DNA of 14,025 bases, from the NCBI GenBank assembly GCA_964634385.1, contig CAZWIZ010000024.1, forward strand, positions 1-14,025. The letters run 5' to 3'. Under the pieces are notes generated by a model. That model was not told where the DNA came from. It was given only the letters and a program-made list of their open reading frames with translations, and searched no databases. The first letter of the stretch is position 1. Every line of letters starts with the position of its first letter. This document shows, piece by piece, positions 6,290 to 14,025 of the stretch. This stretch comes from JAFGXW01 sp964634385 (GTDB lineage Bacteria; Bacillota_I; Bacilli_A; Izemoplasmatales; Izemoplasmataceae). The translations under genes were made by a program, and so were the position numbers.

Positions 6290-7458
6290 TATTCTTTATA
6301 ACCCCCATTTAAATATCGACACATTTCAAATAGAACAAATTGATGTCTTATATCAGTAAAATTATAAATGCGGTCATCATAATCAAAACTAAAACTGTTA
6401 CGCATTGTATTCACTGGAAATTTCATTTTCTCAAGTTCAAAAATATAGGAAGAGGAATTACTAGTTAAATATAATTTTTTATCTTTGTATCTAACTTTAT
6501 ATTTTCCTAATTTTATATTTTTCATTTTTACACTATTTACTAAATTCAATGTCACAACAAAAACGAACTCACTAGCTATTACCTCTTCTATTTTGGAATA
6601 TTGATATTTATTGTAATCAACTAAATTATCAAATTTATTTCCTTCAATAAATTCATACTCATTAATATGACCTATTCTACCACACTTGGAACAAATAATA
6701 TCGTCATCTTGCCCAAAGACAGTTAATACTCCACCACAATTATCACAATAATAAACTAATCTTTCAATTCCTTCAGCTCTTTTTTTACGATCTAATTTTA
6801 TCATTTCACTTCTTTGAAAATCATAATCATTATTGTAAATTGCTTTTTCAATTATATGATTTATTTTATTAGGCGTTAATTCTTTTATTGCTTCTTTTGT
6901 TAAAAGTGTTGACGTTTCTGTATGTACTTGTCCATTTTTAGAAAAATAATCAGCCCATCTTGGTTGAGAAATGTATCCTCCTTGTTGTTTAACTAAAATA
7001 ACATCTACTCCGGCTTTTTTAATTAGTTTTCCAGTTGATTTAAAAATAGGTAATGTTTCACCATAGAAAGTATTATCTCCCTCAGGAAAAATGCCGATAC
7101 TATATCCCATTTCTAAATAATTATAAATTTGTCGTACAGCCATATAATCAGGTTTTCCAACTTGTTTCGGAATAGCCCTAGCTAAAAATCCTATTCCAAA
7201 TCCTTTTCCTGGATCTAGAAAGGCAATAGTGGTCGCTAAAAACCGGATTTTTGTTTTGACAGTTTTCATAACCACAAAGGCATCCCAAGTATTAAAATGA
7301 TTTGAAATCATAATAAACTGTTCATGATCTTTATTAATTATATCGCCTGTTGGTACCACTGTAATTTCTCTAGCCATTATTAAATTAACTATTGGTCTGG
7401 CAATAAAAACAACTACATCTGCAAATTTATCTTTAAATGGAATTTTCATAGTTTTCAC
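6289..7458 (-). CDS. PlsC-type acyltransferase with zinc ribbon and extra C-terminal domain
   Basis: This is a predicted membrane-associated glycerolipid acyltransferase of the PlsC/LPLAT family, which moves a fatty acyl group to lysophosphatidate or a related acceptor. The N-terminal part has the catalytic NHFNTWD (H54 and D59 of the HX4D motif) and FPEGDNT (124-130), a standard block III. After the roughly 210-residue catalytic domain come a basic linker, then a four-cysteine zinc ribbon (C238, C241, C256, C259), and a beta-rich C-terminal region (about 295-389) that looks PH/GRAM-like but that I cannot name. Plain PlsC proteins are about 200-260 residues, so 389 is long and the tail is unusual. 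The ATG has AAGGTGA six bases upstream. miaA ends 40 bases upstream and the bPH_4 gene overlaps downstream. The acyltransferase call is firm; the exact substrate and the tail's role are not. Confidence 0.85.
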   Translation of the reverse strand: MKTMKIPFKDKFADVVVFIARPIVNLIMAREITVVPTGDIINKDHEQFIMISNHFNTWDAFVVMKTVKTKIRFLATTIAFLDPGKGFGIGFLARAIPKQVGKPDYMAVRQIYNYLEMGYSIGIFPEGDNTFYGETLPIFKSTGKLIKKAGVDVILVKQQGGYISQPRWADYFSKNGQVHTETSTLLTKEAIKELTPNKINHIIEKAIYNNDYDFQRSEMIKLDRKKRAEGIERLVYYCDNCGGVLTVFGQDDDIICSKCGRIGHINEYEFIEGNKFDNLVDYNKYQYSKIEEVIASEFVFVVTLNLVNSVKMKNIKLGKYKVRYKDKKLYLTSNSSSYIFELEKMKFPVNTMRNSFSFDYDDRIYNFTDIRHQFVLFEMCRYLNGGYKE

Positions 7459-7498
7459 CTTGCATTCTTATTTATAGTAAAAATACTTGATTAAAAAA

Positions 7499-8386
7499 TT
7501 ATTCTTTTTCGATTATTTTAATAGCTTCTTCGATTACTTTACCAAAATGACGGATATTTACTTGAATCCAGTTTACATCAAATTGATTATTGAAAAAGGT
7601 ATATTGTTTTTTAGCTAAATTGCGTGAATGTTGCTTTATTTTATCCACAGCGTAATCATATTCGTATTCACCAGCTAAATATTTATATAACTCTTTATAA
7701 CCAATACTATTGACACTATTTGAATTAATTCCTTTAGTTGATAAATCTTCAACTTCTTTTAGTAATCCTTGTCTCATCATTTTATCTACTCTATTATTAA
7801 TTAATCTATAAAGTTTTTCTCGTTCCATTGTTAAACCAATAACTTTAAAATCATAAAGTGGAATATCTTTATTCTTGTTTTTAGAAACTTTATTAACTGA
7901 AGATCTTGAGATAGCTTGTATTACTCTTTTTCGGTTGTTTGGATGAATTGATAACGAACTTTCATAATCCTTTTCAGTAAGTATTTTATGAAGTTCCTCA
8001 TTAGAATATTTTTGATATTTAGTATTCAAGGAATAATCTCTACTAGTATTTTCAAAATTATAATCATACAAGACACTTTTAATATAAAGACCTGTCCCAC
8101 CAACAATTATTGGTGGAATTCCTTTGCTTTCTAATTCATCAATCTTTTCCCTTGCCATTTTTTGAAAAAGGGCAACATTAAAATCTTCATAAGGTTCTAA
8201 AACATCTATTAAATGATGTTTTACTCCTTCTTTTTCACTTTCCTTAATTTTTGCACTACCAATATTTAACCCTTTATATACTTGAATACTATCTCCAGAT
8301 ATTATTTCAGTATGATATTTTTTCGCCAGTGCGATTGATAGTTTTGTTTTACCAATTCCTGTTGGACCGATTATAACAATAATCAT
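7499..8386 (-). CDS. miaA: tRNA dimethylallyltransferase MiaA
   Basis: This enzyme transfers a dimethylallyl group to N6 of A37 in tRNAs that read codons starting with U, giving i6A37, which steadies codon-anticodon pairing. The 295 residues are slightly short for the family. The P-loop GPTGIGKT (7-14), SGDSIQVYKGLNIGSAK (30-46), HHLID (57-61) and VGGTGLYI (95-102) are all in place, and IHPNNRKRVIQAI (147-159) matches the conserved RVIRAL region. The C-terminal tRNA-contact block reads SRNLAKKQYTFF (254-265) where TRxxAKRQxTWF is usual, so a Trp is replaced by Phe. The start codon shares one base with the mutL stop (TAATG), with GAGG upstream inside mutL. mutL-miaA linkage is widely conserved. 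The usual follower hfq is absent here. Confidence 0.95.
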   Translation of the reverse strand: MIIVIIGPTGIGKTKLSIALAKKYHTEIISGDSIQVYKGLNIGSAKIKESEKEGVKHHLIDVLEPYEDFNVALFQKMAREKIDELESKGIPPIIVGGTGLYIKSVLYDYNFENTSRDYSLNTKYQKYSNEELHKILTEKDYESSLSIHPNNRKRVIQAISRSSVNKVSKNKNKDIPLYDFKVIGLTMEREKLYRLINNRVDKMMRQGLLKEVEDLSTKGINSNSVNSIGYKELYKYLAGEYEYDYAVDKIKQHSRNLAKKQYTFFNNQFDVNWIQVNIRHFGKVIEEAIKIIEKE

Positions 8387-10155
8387 TACATAATCCTCAA
8401 AAATAGTTTTTCTATTTCATTTTGTGTAAATTTAATAATTGTCGGTCTCCCATGTGGGCAAGTATATGGGTTATTACAATCCTCAAGATCATGTAAAAGT
8501 TTATCGATTTCATTTCTATGTAAATATCTATTAGCTTTAATTGAATGTTTACAAGACAATAATTTAGCTAAAGAATTTTTAACTTGCATAATTCCGATAT
8601 CTTTACCTTCTAAAAGATATTTAATGATTTCTTCTGTATAAATTCTTTCGTATCCTTTTACAAACCAAGTCGGTACTTTAGTAATATCAATAGTATTCAC
8701 TTCATTAATTATTAATTCGATTCCTAATGGAGATAATAATGTTAGTTTATCTTTTAATGCAATAACATCTTTATTTGATAAATCTAATGTTATAGGAATT
8801 AATAGTTGATAAGTTTCAATCTTAGAAGATGCCATTCTTTTGTAATAATTTTCATATCTTATTCTTTCGGCAGCAGCATGTTGGTCAATAATATATAACC
8901 CTTCTTCATTTTGCGCAATTAGATATGTCCCTAAATATTGACCAATGTATTCTAATCTTGGCAATTTTTTTGGGCTTTCCGTTTTTGTATTTTGGGTAAT
9001 TTGATCATGTATTTGTTCACTGTCAATTTTAGTATTTTTAATATTTGTAATATTTTGATAGTTAATAAAGTCTTCTTTAAGAATATTTGGATTCTCGTTA
9101 TTTGAAGATATTAAATTTAATGTTTCATATTTGGTATTATCGATTGTTTTTTCTTTCATTTCAGGAATTAAAGATAATGTTTTTAATTTTTCTAAAATAG
9201 TAGTCTTAATTAAAGTGGAAAGCATTCTTTCTTCAGTAAATTTTACTTCAAGTTTTTGAGGATGAACATTAACATCTATCAACAATGGATCTAAATTAAT
9301 TTTAAGAAATAAAATCGGATATTTACCAACTGGTAAATATGTTTTATATGCTTCATTTACTGCGTATATAATTTTGTTATTTTTTATCATACGATTATTA
9401 GCTATCACTGTAATATGATTTCGTGATGAACGATTAAAAATTGGTTTTGTTAAATAACCACTAACTTCAAAATATTGATTTTTTCCATAAAACGGAACCA
9501 TATTCTTAATTATTTCTAGTGAATAAATATTTAATAATACTTTTAAAATATCTCCTGATCCTGTTGATTGGAAAATTGTTCTATTATTATTTGTAAGTGT
9601 AAAAGAAATGTACGGATGCGATAAAGCTATTTTATTAATATAATCAACGATAAACGATAATTCAGTATTAGTTGCTTTTAAATGTTTTAGTCTTGCGGGC
9701 GTATTGTAAAAAAGATACCTTACTGTCATGCTTGTTCCTTTTCTAGGAATAGCCTCGTTTTCTTCTTTAATTTCACCTTTTAATAAAAAAATACGGTACC
9801 CTTCTTTTCCTTCACTACTAATAATTTCTAAATGAGAAACCGAGGCAATAGAAGGAATTGCTTCACCACGGAAACCAAGTGATGAAATATGAAATAAATC
9901 ATGGTTAGTTTTTATTTTTGATGTAGCATGTCTTTTAATAGCCATTTTCATATCTTCTTTACTCATACCTGTTCCATCGTCTGTAACTTTTATTTCATTT
10001 AACCCTGATTCAAGTAAATCAATTTTAATATTAGTGCTCATCGCATCTACAGAGTTTTCAACTAACTCTTTAACTACTGAAGCCATATTTTCAACAACTT
10101 CACCAGCTGCGATTAAGTTGCTTAAAGTATCGCTCAACTGTATTATTTTTCCCAT
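8386..10155 (-). CDS. mutL: DNA mismatch repair endonuclease MutL
   Basis: MutL is the matchmaker and nicking enzyme of mismatch repair, recruited by MutS. The 589 residues show a GHKL ATPase N-terminus (E30 and N34 in ELVENSVDA, DDGTGM 59-64, GFRGEA 94-99, GTSM 140-143, NTPAR 151-155). A variable N/K/T-rich linker spans about 335-398, followed by a C-terminal endonuclease domain. The latter has DQHAAAERIRYE (424-435), SCKHS (534-538) and CPHGRP (566-571), the metal-binding set of MutH-independent, nuclease-active MutL. QLLIPI (450-455) sits where Gram-positive MutL proteins carry a beta-clamp-binding motif. The ATG at 10155 has only a weak purine-rich site (AGAAAGAAG). A plausible promoter lies just upstream, so it may be transcribed apart from mutS. 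Confidence 0.97.
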   Translation of the reverse strand: MGKIIQLSDTLSNLIAAGEVVENMASVVKELVENSVDAMSTNIKIDLLESGLNEIKVTDDGTGMSKEDMKMAIKRHATSKIKTNHDLFHISSLGFRGEAIPSIASVSHLEIISSEGKEGYRIFLLKGEIKEENEAIPRKGTSMTVRYLFYNTPARLKHLKATNTELSFIVDYINKIALSHPYISFTLTNNNRTIFQSTGSGDILKVLLNIYSLEIIKNMVPFYGKNQYFEVSGYLTKPIFNRSSRNHITVIANNRMIKNNKIIYAVNEAYKTYLPVGKYPILFLKINLDPLLIDVNVHPQKLEVKFTEERMLSTLIKTTILEKLKTLSLIPEMKEKTIDNTKYETLNLISSNNENPNILKEDFINYQNITNIKNTKIDSEQIHDQITQNTKTESPKKLPRLEYIGQYLGTYLIAQNEEGLYIIDQHAAAERIRYENYYKRMASSKIETYQLLIPITLDLSNKDVIALKDKLTLLSPLGIELIINEVNTIDITKVPTWFVKGYERIYTEEIIKYLLEGKDIGIMQVKNSLAKLLSCKHSIKANRYLHRNEIDKLLHDLEDCNNPYTCPHGRPTIIKFTQNEIEKLFLRIM

Positions 10156-10181
10156 TTTATCAACTTCTTTCTAACATTATT

Positions 10182-10210
10182 ATTATATGTGAAAAACATT
10201 GTTTTTTCTA
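10182..10210 (-). promoter_or_regulatory. Possible promoter for mutL-miaA
   Basis: On the minus strand -10 TATAAT (10187-10182) has, at exactly 17 bases, TAGAAA (10210-10205, four of six to TTGACA). It lies 26 bases before the mutL ATG. In such AT-rich sequence partial matches are common, so this is only plausible. Confidence 0.42.
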
Positions 10211-10350
10211 TAAAAAATAAAAATCAAAAAATATAGATGTTCAACATTTGCCTTTATGATAATATAATAAAAGAATTATTTTATATAAAAAAACATAATA
10301 AAATCCCGATATAATGATATTGCATACAACCATTGAAAGGACCTTTTATT

Positions 10351-10377
10351 ATGTCTATTAATTTTAACACATTTTAA
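10351..10377 (+). other. Eight-codon plus-strand frame with ribosome site
   Basis: ATG at 10351 opens a frame MSINFNTF ending in TAA. It has GAAAGGA nine bases upstream and TATAAT about 36 bases upstream of the ATG. It is the only plus-strand signal of this kind in the window. It could be a leader peptide, a decayed gene start or chance; nothing downstream on this strand needs a leader. Confidence 0.2.
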
Positions 10378-10442
10378 CATTATTTCAAAAAACAATTGTA
10401 GTTACTTTTTATTTATATTGTTAAAATATATTTTTATTGAAA

Positions 10443-13004
10443 TTATAATTTATTAATTATTTTATTTAGAATATTTAAAGCTTCTAAAGGTGTTAAATCG
10501 TCAATTGAAACTTCTTTTAATTCTTTAATTAGTGCGTTTTCTTCTTTTGTTACCTTTTCTACTTCAATATAATCATCAAAATTAAATAAATTTATATTAA
10601 TTGATTCTGATAGTTTTTGATGGTTTTTTTCTAAATCATATAGAATTATTTTAGCTCTTTCAATTAATCCTTTTGGAAGGTCAGCTAGTCTAGCTACATT
10701 AATTCCGTATGATTTATCAGTTGGCCCGTCTTTAACTTTATGCAAAAAAATTAAAGAACCATTCTTATCCTTCGCACTAACATGAACATTTTTAAGATTA
10801 GGTAATGATTGTTCTAAATCTGTTAATTCATGATAATGGGTTGAGAAAAATGTTTTACATTTTATTTTTTGATGAATATATTCGATAATTGCTTGGGCTA
10901 AAGCCATCCCATCATATGTTGCGGTTCCTCTTCCTATTTCATCAAAGAGAATTAGGGAATCTTTTGTAGCATTTTTGATAGCATTATTAGCATCTAACAT
11001 TTCAACCATAAAAGTTGATTTTCCGCTAACTAAATCATCCGCAGCTCCAATTCTTGTGAAAATCGCATCAAATACCGGTAATTTAGCACTTTTCGCAGGA
11101 ACAAAAGAACCTATTTGAGCTAAAATAGTCGTTAAAGCCATTTGTCTCATATATGTTGATTTACCTGACATATTAGGACCTGTAATTAATAAAATATTTG
11201 TTTTTTTATCTAAGATAATATTATTTGGTACAAAATTTTCTTCTGTTAAAACTTTTTCAACTACAGGATGTCTAGAATCGATTATTTCGATAGTATGATT
11301 ATCCACTAAAACTGGTCTTACTAAATTTAGCTCTTCACTAATAATACTTAGATTGATCATCATATCAATTTCACTTATAATATTAGCGTTTTTTTGAATT
11401 ATGGAAATATTATTTCGCGCAATATTTCTTATTTCTAAAAACAGTTCATATTCTAATTTAATACTTCTTTCCTCGGAAGATAAAATTATAATTTCTTTTT
11501 CCTTTAATTGTTGTGTAACATATCGTTCACTATTTGAAAGAGTTTGTTTTCTTGTATATCCAAATTCATCTTTAACATTTTGAATTTGTCCTTTTGGAAC
11601 TTCAATATAATATCCAAAAACACGATTATATCCAATTTTTAATTTCTTAATCCCTGTTTTTTGACGTTCTTTTTCTTCAAGTTCTTTCAGCCATGATTTA
11701 ATGTTTAAAGCATTGTTTCTAATACTATCAAGATCTTTATTATAATATTCTTTAAAGATTCTCCCCTCTTTAATTGTTAAAGGTGGGTCTTCAACTATTG
11801 CTTGTTTCAACAATTCGTAAAATTCGGATAATGGATCTATTGATTCAGCCAAAAAAGAAGTATGGGAATTTTTTAGGACTAATAGTTTTTGCTTTAAATC
11901 AGGTAAAATACTTAATGATTTACGTAATTGAACTAAATCTTTTCCATTTGTATTCCCATATGAAATACGACCGACTATTCTTTCTAAGTCATAAACATTT
12001 TTTAATAAATCTTTTATTTCTTGTTTAGTAATAAATTCTTTATTTAAAACATCAATTGTATCATATCTTGTTTCAAGAATTTTCTTATTAACTAATGGTC
12101 TTAAAATTTGTTTTTTTAAATAGCGGGAACCCATCGCGGTCTCACATTTATCTATTAGCCAAAATAAACTTCCGATTCTATTATTATGTCTTAAAGTTTC
12201 AGTTAACTCAAGATTTCTAATTGAATTTGCATCCATTTTTACATATGAAGATGCTTCTAATATTATTACTTTCTTTAAATGCATTAACTCTCTTTTTTGA
12301 GTTTTAACAATATAGTTAAGTAATCTTTTAAAAGTCTTTTTTTCTTCTTTAGTAGGTAAATCTTTATACAAATCCTTAAATATATCAGGAACATCAATTT
12401 CATTGTTAATCGAAACAACAATTCCTTCAGATTTAATATATTTTTCTAAATGTGTTTTATCAAAAAAATTAGAAATTATTATTTCCTTTGGAGAAATTTG
12501 TAATAATTCATTAATTAAAATATTTAAATCTTTAGGAATTATTAATGAATATGATTCTCCGGTTGATAAATCTAAAAAACTTATTGTGTAACTATTAATA
12601 TTTATTCCTATAGCTGCTAAATAACTTATTTCATCACTTTTATTTTCAATAAACGTTCCTGGAGTTATTAATCTTACTACATCTCTTTTAACTAATCCTT
12701 TAGCAATACTTGGATCTTCTACTTGTTCACAAATAGCTACCTTGTAACCTTTTAAAATTAGTTTTTTAATATAAGCATCTGCTGCATGATGAGGAACACC
12801 ACACATTGGAACTTTTTCTTTCGCTCCAGCATCTCTACCAGTAAGTTGGATTTCTAGTTCTCTTGAAGCTAAAAAAGCGTCAGTGAAAAACATTTCGTAA
12901 AAATCCCCTAGTCTAAAAAAGACTATAGCATCATTATAGTCTTCTTTAATCGTTAAATACTGGCGCATCATTGGCGTGTATTGTGATTTATCAATATTCT
13001 CCAT
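10443..13004 (-). CDS. mutS: DNA mismatch repair protein MutS
   Basis: MutS is the sensor that binds base mismatches and small loops as a clamp-like dimer and then, in its ATP state, recruits MutL. The 853 residues are full length. The mismatch-binding motif GDFYEMF (33-39, Phe35 and Glu37) is intact, as are connector and lever regions. The ATPase domain carries GPNMSGKST (609-617), the signature stretch VSGKSTFMVEMLD (659-671), Walker B DEIGRGT (688-694) and STHYHEL (721-727). Near the C-terminus NINLFNF (803-809) sits where Bacillus MutS has its beta-clamp motif. The ATG has AAGGTGAT six bases upstream, in the 15-base gap after the tail-anchored protein, so the two are probably co-transcribed. 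No broken or missing motif was found. Confidence 0.98.
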   Translation of the reverse strand: MENIDKSQYTPMMRQYLTIKEDYNDAIVFFRLGDFYEMFFTDAFLASRELEIQLTGRDAGAKEKVPMCGVPHHAADAYIKKLILKGYKVAICEQVEDPSIAKGLVKRDVVRLITPGTFIENKSDEISYLAAIGININSYTISFLDLSTGESYSLIIPKDLNILINELLQISPKEIIISNFFDKTHLEKYIKSEGIVVSINNEIDVPDIFKDLYKDLPTKEEKKTFKRLLNYIVKTQKRELMHLKKVIILEASSYVKMDANSIRNLELTETLRHNNRIGSLFWLIDKCETAMGSRYLKKQILRPLVNKKILETRYDTIDVLNKEFITKQEIKDLLKNVYDLERIVGRISYGNTNGKDLVQLRKSLSILPDLKQKLLVLKNSHTSFLAESIDPLSEFYELLKQAIVEDPPLTIKEGRIFKEYYNKDLDSIRNNALNIKSWLKELEEKERQKTGIKKLKIGYNRVFGYYIEVPKGQIQNVKDEFGYTRKQTLSNSERYVTQQLKEKEIIILSSEERSIKLEYELFLEIRNIARNNISIIQKNANIISEIDMMINLSIISEELNLVRPVLVDNHTIEIIDSRHPVVEKVLTEENFVPNNIILDKKTNILLITGPNMSGKSTYMRQMALTTILAQIGSFVPAKSAKLPVFDAIFTRIGAADDLVSGKSTFMVEMLDANNAIKNATKDSLILFDEIGRGTATYDGMALAQAIIEYIHQKIKCKTFFSTHYHELTDLEQSLPNLKNVHVSAKDKNGSLIFLHKVKDGPTDKSYGINVARLADLPKGLIERAKIILYDLEKNHQKLSESININLFNFDDYIEVEKVTKEENALIKELKEVSIDDLTPLEALNILNKIINKL

Positions 13005-13019
13005 TTTATATCACCTTTT

Positions 13020-14012
13020 TTAATTATATAAATTCATAAATAAGTAAATTATTAAACAAATTAGCCCTATCGCAGCAGCAGCAACAATAATTCTTTGAAT
13101 TCTGAGTTTTCTTGCTTCGCTAACTTTTTCAGCGATTTCTTCAAATTTTAAATTGTATAAGTATTCTTCAATATTCATTCCTGCGAATATTTTTAATGAG
13201 TTTGTATATTTAGGAACTTCTTCTTGTGGCATTTTAATTAAAATGTATTCAATCATATCTGATTTTTTTAATTCAATTGATACATTTATTTTTCTTCTTT
13301 TAGCATATCTTTCAATCTCTATAATTGATTTTTTAGAAATTTCGTCTATTTTTTCTTGATCAAAATTCAATTTAATAGCAACTATATCAATTAATTGTTT
13401 TTTATTTATTCTTCTTGGTATTTCAACACCGTATATGGCACCTAACTCTCTAACTTCAACTAAAGTTGTAGCACTAGTTAAAACTTCTTTCGCTTCTTCA
13501 ATCTTTGTACCATCAAAATATCCTACTGGTTCAAAATATACTTGATCGAAATTACGACGTACAGATTCATAAGATTCTTGAGGTTCTTTAGCATATTTCA
13601 TAGTTAAATTTTTAAGCTTTACAAATTCTAAATTATTAATTCCTAAATCAGTTCTATTTCTTACTATAATATCCCAAAAATCCTTTTTATACTCATTAAC
13701 ATTTATACTTAGTTGATAACTTGAAGCTAAGTGTTCAAGTTGGAAAATAGTAAATCTATCAAACCATTTCAAGCGATGTCGCATTTCATCAGAAAATTTA
13801 TTTGTACTTTCCGCTGTAGCAATAGCGGGAGCAATATTTTTTCTTACTAATGCTTTATGTAAATAGTATGGCAAATATATTTCTTTGTTTTTTAAATATT
13901 TTACAATTTCATGTGATGGAATAACTGTAAATGATTCTACTAGTTTAGCTATTTTCACCTTTTTAGAATACAAAAAGATATATTCTTCATCCTTGCGTTT
14001 TCTTCTAGCCAT
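13020..14012 (-). CDS. Tail-anchored protein with three SAP/Rho_N-like modules, unknown function
   Basis: I do not recognise this 330-residue protein. It begins with a very basic stretch (MARRKRK). It contains three similar helix-loop-helix units of about 28 residues: near 90-117 (QLEHLASSYQLSINV), 184-211 (VEVRELGAIYGVEIP) and 231-258 (IEIERYAKRRKINV), each closing with lysines and an I/W-D/E-x-I motif. This spacing resembles SAP, HeH or Rho_N folds, which often bind nucleic acids. A single hydrophobic segment (about 308-327), preceded by KLRIQR, closes the chain and predicts a tail anchor with the bulk in the cytoplasm. ATG 14012 is chosen because AGGAG (14025-14021) lies 8 bases upstream; the GTG at 14021 overlaps that site. 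mutS follows 15 bases after the stop. A membrane-linked nucleic-acid-binding role is inference. Confidence 0.75.
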   Translation of the reverse strand: MARRKRKDEEYIFLYSKKVKIAKLVESFTVIPSHEIVKYLKNKEIYLPYYLHKALVRKNIAPAIATAESTNKFSDEMRHRLKWFDRFTIFQLEHLASSYQLSINVNEYKKDFWDIIVRNRTDLGINNLEFVKLKNLTMKYAKEPQESYESVRRNFDQVYFEPVGYFDGTKIEEAKEVLTSATTLVEVRELGAIYGVEIPRRINKKQLIDIVAIKLNFDQEKIDEISKKSIIEIERYAKRRKINVSIELKKSDMIEYILIKMPQEEVPKYTNSLKIFAGMNIEEYLYNLKFEEIAEKVSEARKLRIQRIIVAAAAIGLICLIIYLFMNLYN

Positions 14013-14020
14013 GTACAACA

Positions 14021-14025
14021 CTCCT
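14021..14025 (-). promoter_or_regulatory. Shine-Dalgarno that decides the tail-anchored protein start
   Basis: On the minus strand AGGAG occupies the last five bases of the window, 8 bases before ATG 14012. The GTG at 14021-14019 overlaps it and the TTG at 14018 is only two bases away, so ATG 14012 is the best start. The promoter lies outside the window. Confidence 0.72.

Larger units (their letters stand above)
10156..10442. other. AT-rich intergenic gap between mutS and mutL
   Basis: These 287 bases hold no gene of clear merit. On the minus strand there is a possible mutL promoter at 10182-10210. On the plus strand an AAAGGA site (10336-10341) precedes an 8-codon frame (10351-10377), with TATAAT at 10310-10315 but no -35. 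An 11-base palindrome (atgtt-c-aacat, 10237-10247) and a tandem ttttaacaca/ttttaacatt (10362-10381) are also visible. There is no GC-stem terminator after mutS, so readthrough into mutL is possible. The gap is unusually long for a mutS-mutL junction. Confidence 0.6.

Noticed and set aside
10237..10247. Palindrome atgtt-c-aacat as a possible SOS (LexA) operator
   Set aside because: It lacks the GAAC-N4-GTTC arrangement of the Gram-positive LexA box and is short for an AT-rich region.
11401..12591. Three plus-strand frames of 60-84 codons opposite mutS
   Set aside because: All are antisense to intact MutS and reflect AT-rich sequence with few stops; no ribosome sites or known motifs were seen.
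13069..13084. Short gca trinucleotide run
   Set aside because: It encodes the alanines of the tail-anchor helix and is only about five units long, too short to call a tandem repeat.
13153..13359. Plus-strand frame of 68 codons opposite the tail-anchored protein gene
   Set aside because: No ribosome site; the hydrophobic, Ile/Ser-rich product is typical of the antisense of a Lys/Glu-rich gene.
1..14025. CRISPR array, tRNA, rRNA, insertion sequence or prophage genes
   Set aside because: I looked for spaced repeats, cloverleaf-like GC stems, transposase or integrase motifs and terminal inverted repeats, and found none.

Overview
This window comes from a very AT-rich, low-GC Gram-positive-type bacterium. 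The best guess is a member of the Mollicutes/Tenericutes side of Bacillota that kept the standard code (Acholeplasma-, Izemoplasma- or Haloplasma-like); a deep Erysipelotrichia-type Bacillota is also possible. The reasons are the K/N/I-rich proteins, the strong AGGAGG-type ribosome sites, and the MutS plus endonuclease-type MutL repair pair. TGG serves as the Trp codon, while TGA ends two of the genes, so this is not a code-4 Mycoplasma. The assignment is an inference from composition and gene content only.

All ten protein genes lie on the minus strand, so transcription runs from high to low coordinates. (1) 14012-10443: a tail-anchored protein with three SAP/Rho_N-like helix modules, then mutS 15 bases later. 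(2) A 287-base AT-rich gap (10156-10442) with a plausible mutL promoter. (3) 10155-5867: mutL, miaA, a PlsC-type acyltransferase with a zinc ribbon and an extra C-terminal domain, and a small membrane protein with a bPH_4-type domain. mutL/miaA and the acyltransferase/bPH_4 pair share one base (TAATG), which suggests coupled translation. A weak terminator-like structure follows. (4) 5799-2333: a large secreted M6-type metalloprotease carrying chitobiase-C-like, CUB-like and four Ig-like (DUF5011-type) modules. It overlaps by ATGA with a lipoprotein built from two of the same Ig-like modules, and a clear terminator follows. (5) 2223-59: a good promoter, a YwrD-type gamma-glutamyltransferase, and a single-domain CHR (chromate-type) transporter whose Shine-Dalgarno contains the upstream stop codon. 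A strong bidirectional hairpin closes the unit.

Functionally, the right half is DNA mismatch repair (MutS recognition, MutL nicking) joined to tRNA i6A37 modification and membrane-lipid genes. The left half is cell-surface and transport: a protease with a membrane-anchored partner, and a peptidase/transporter pair that echoes the ywrD-ywrA/ywrB neighbourhood of Bacillus subtilis. I corrected two starts: the protease starts at TTG 5799 and the tail-anchored protein at ATG 14012, because the longer frames begin inside the ribosome-binding site. I see no tRNA, rRNA, CRISPR array, insertion sequence or prophage. The least explained items are the SAP-like tail-anchored protein, the acyltransferase-zinc ribbon fusion and the protease-lipoprotein pair.
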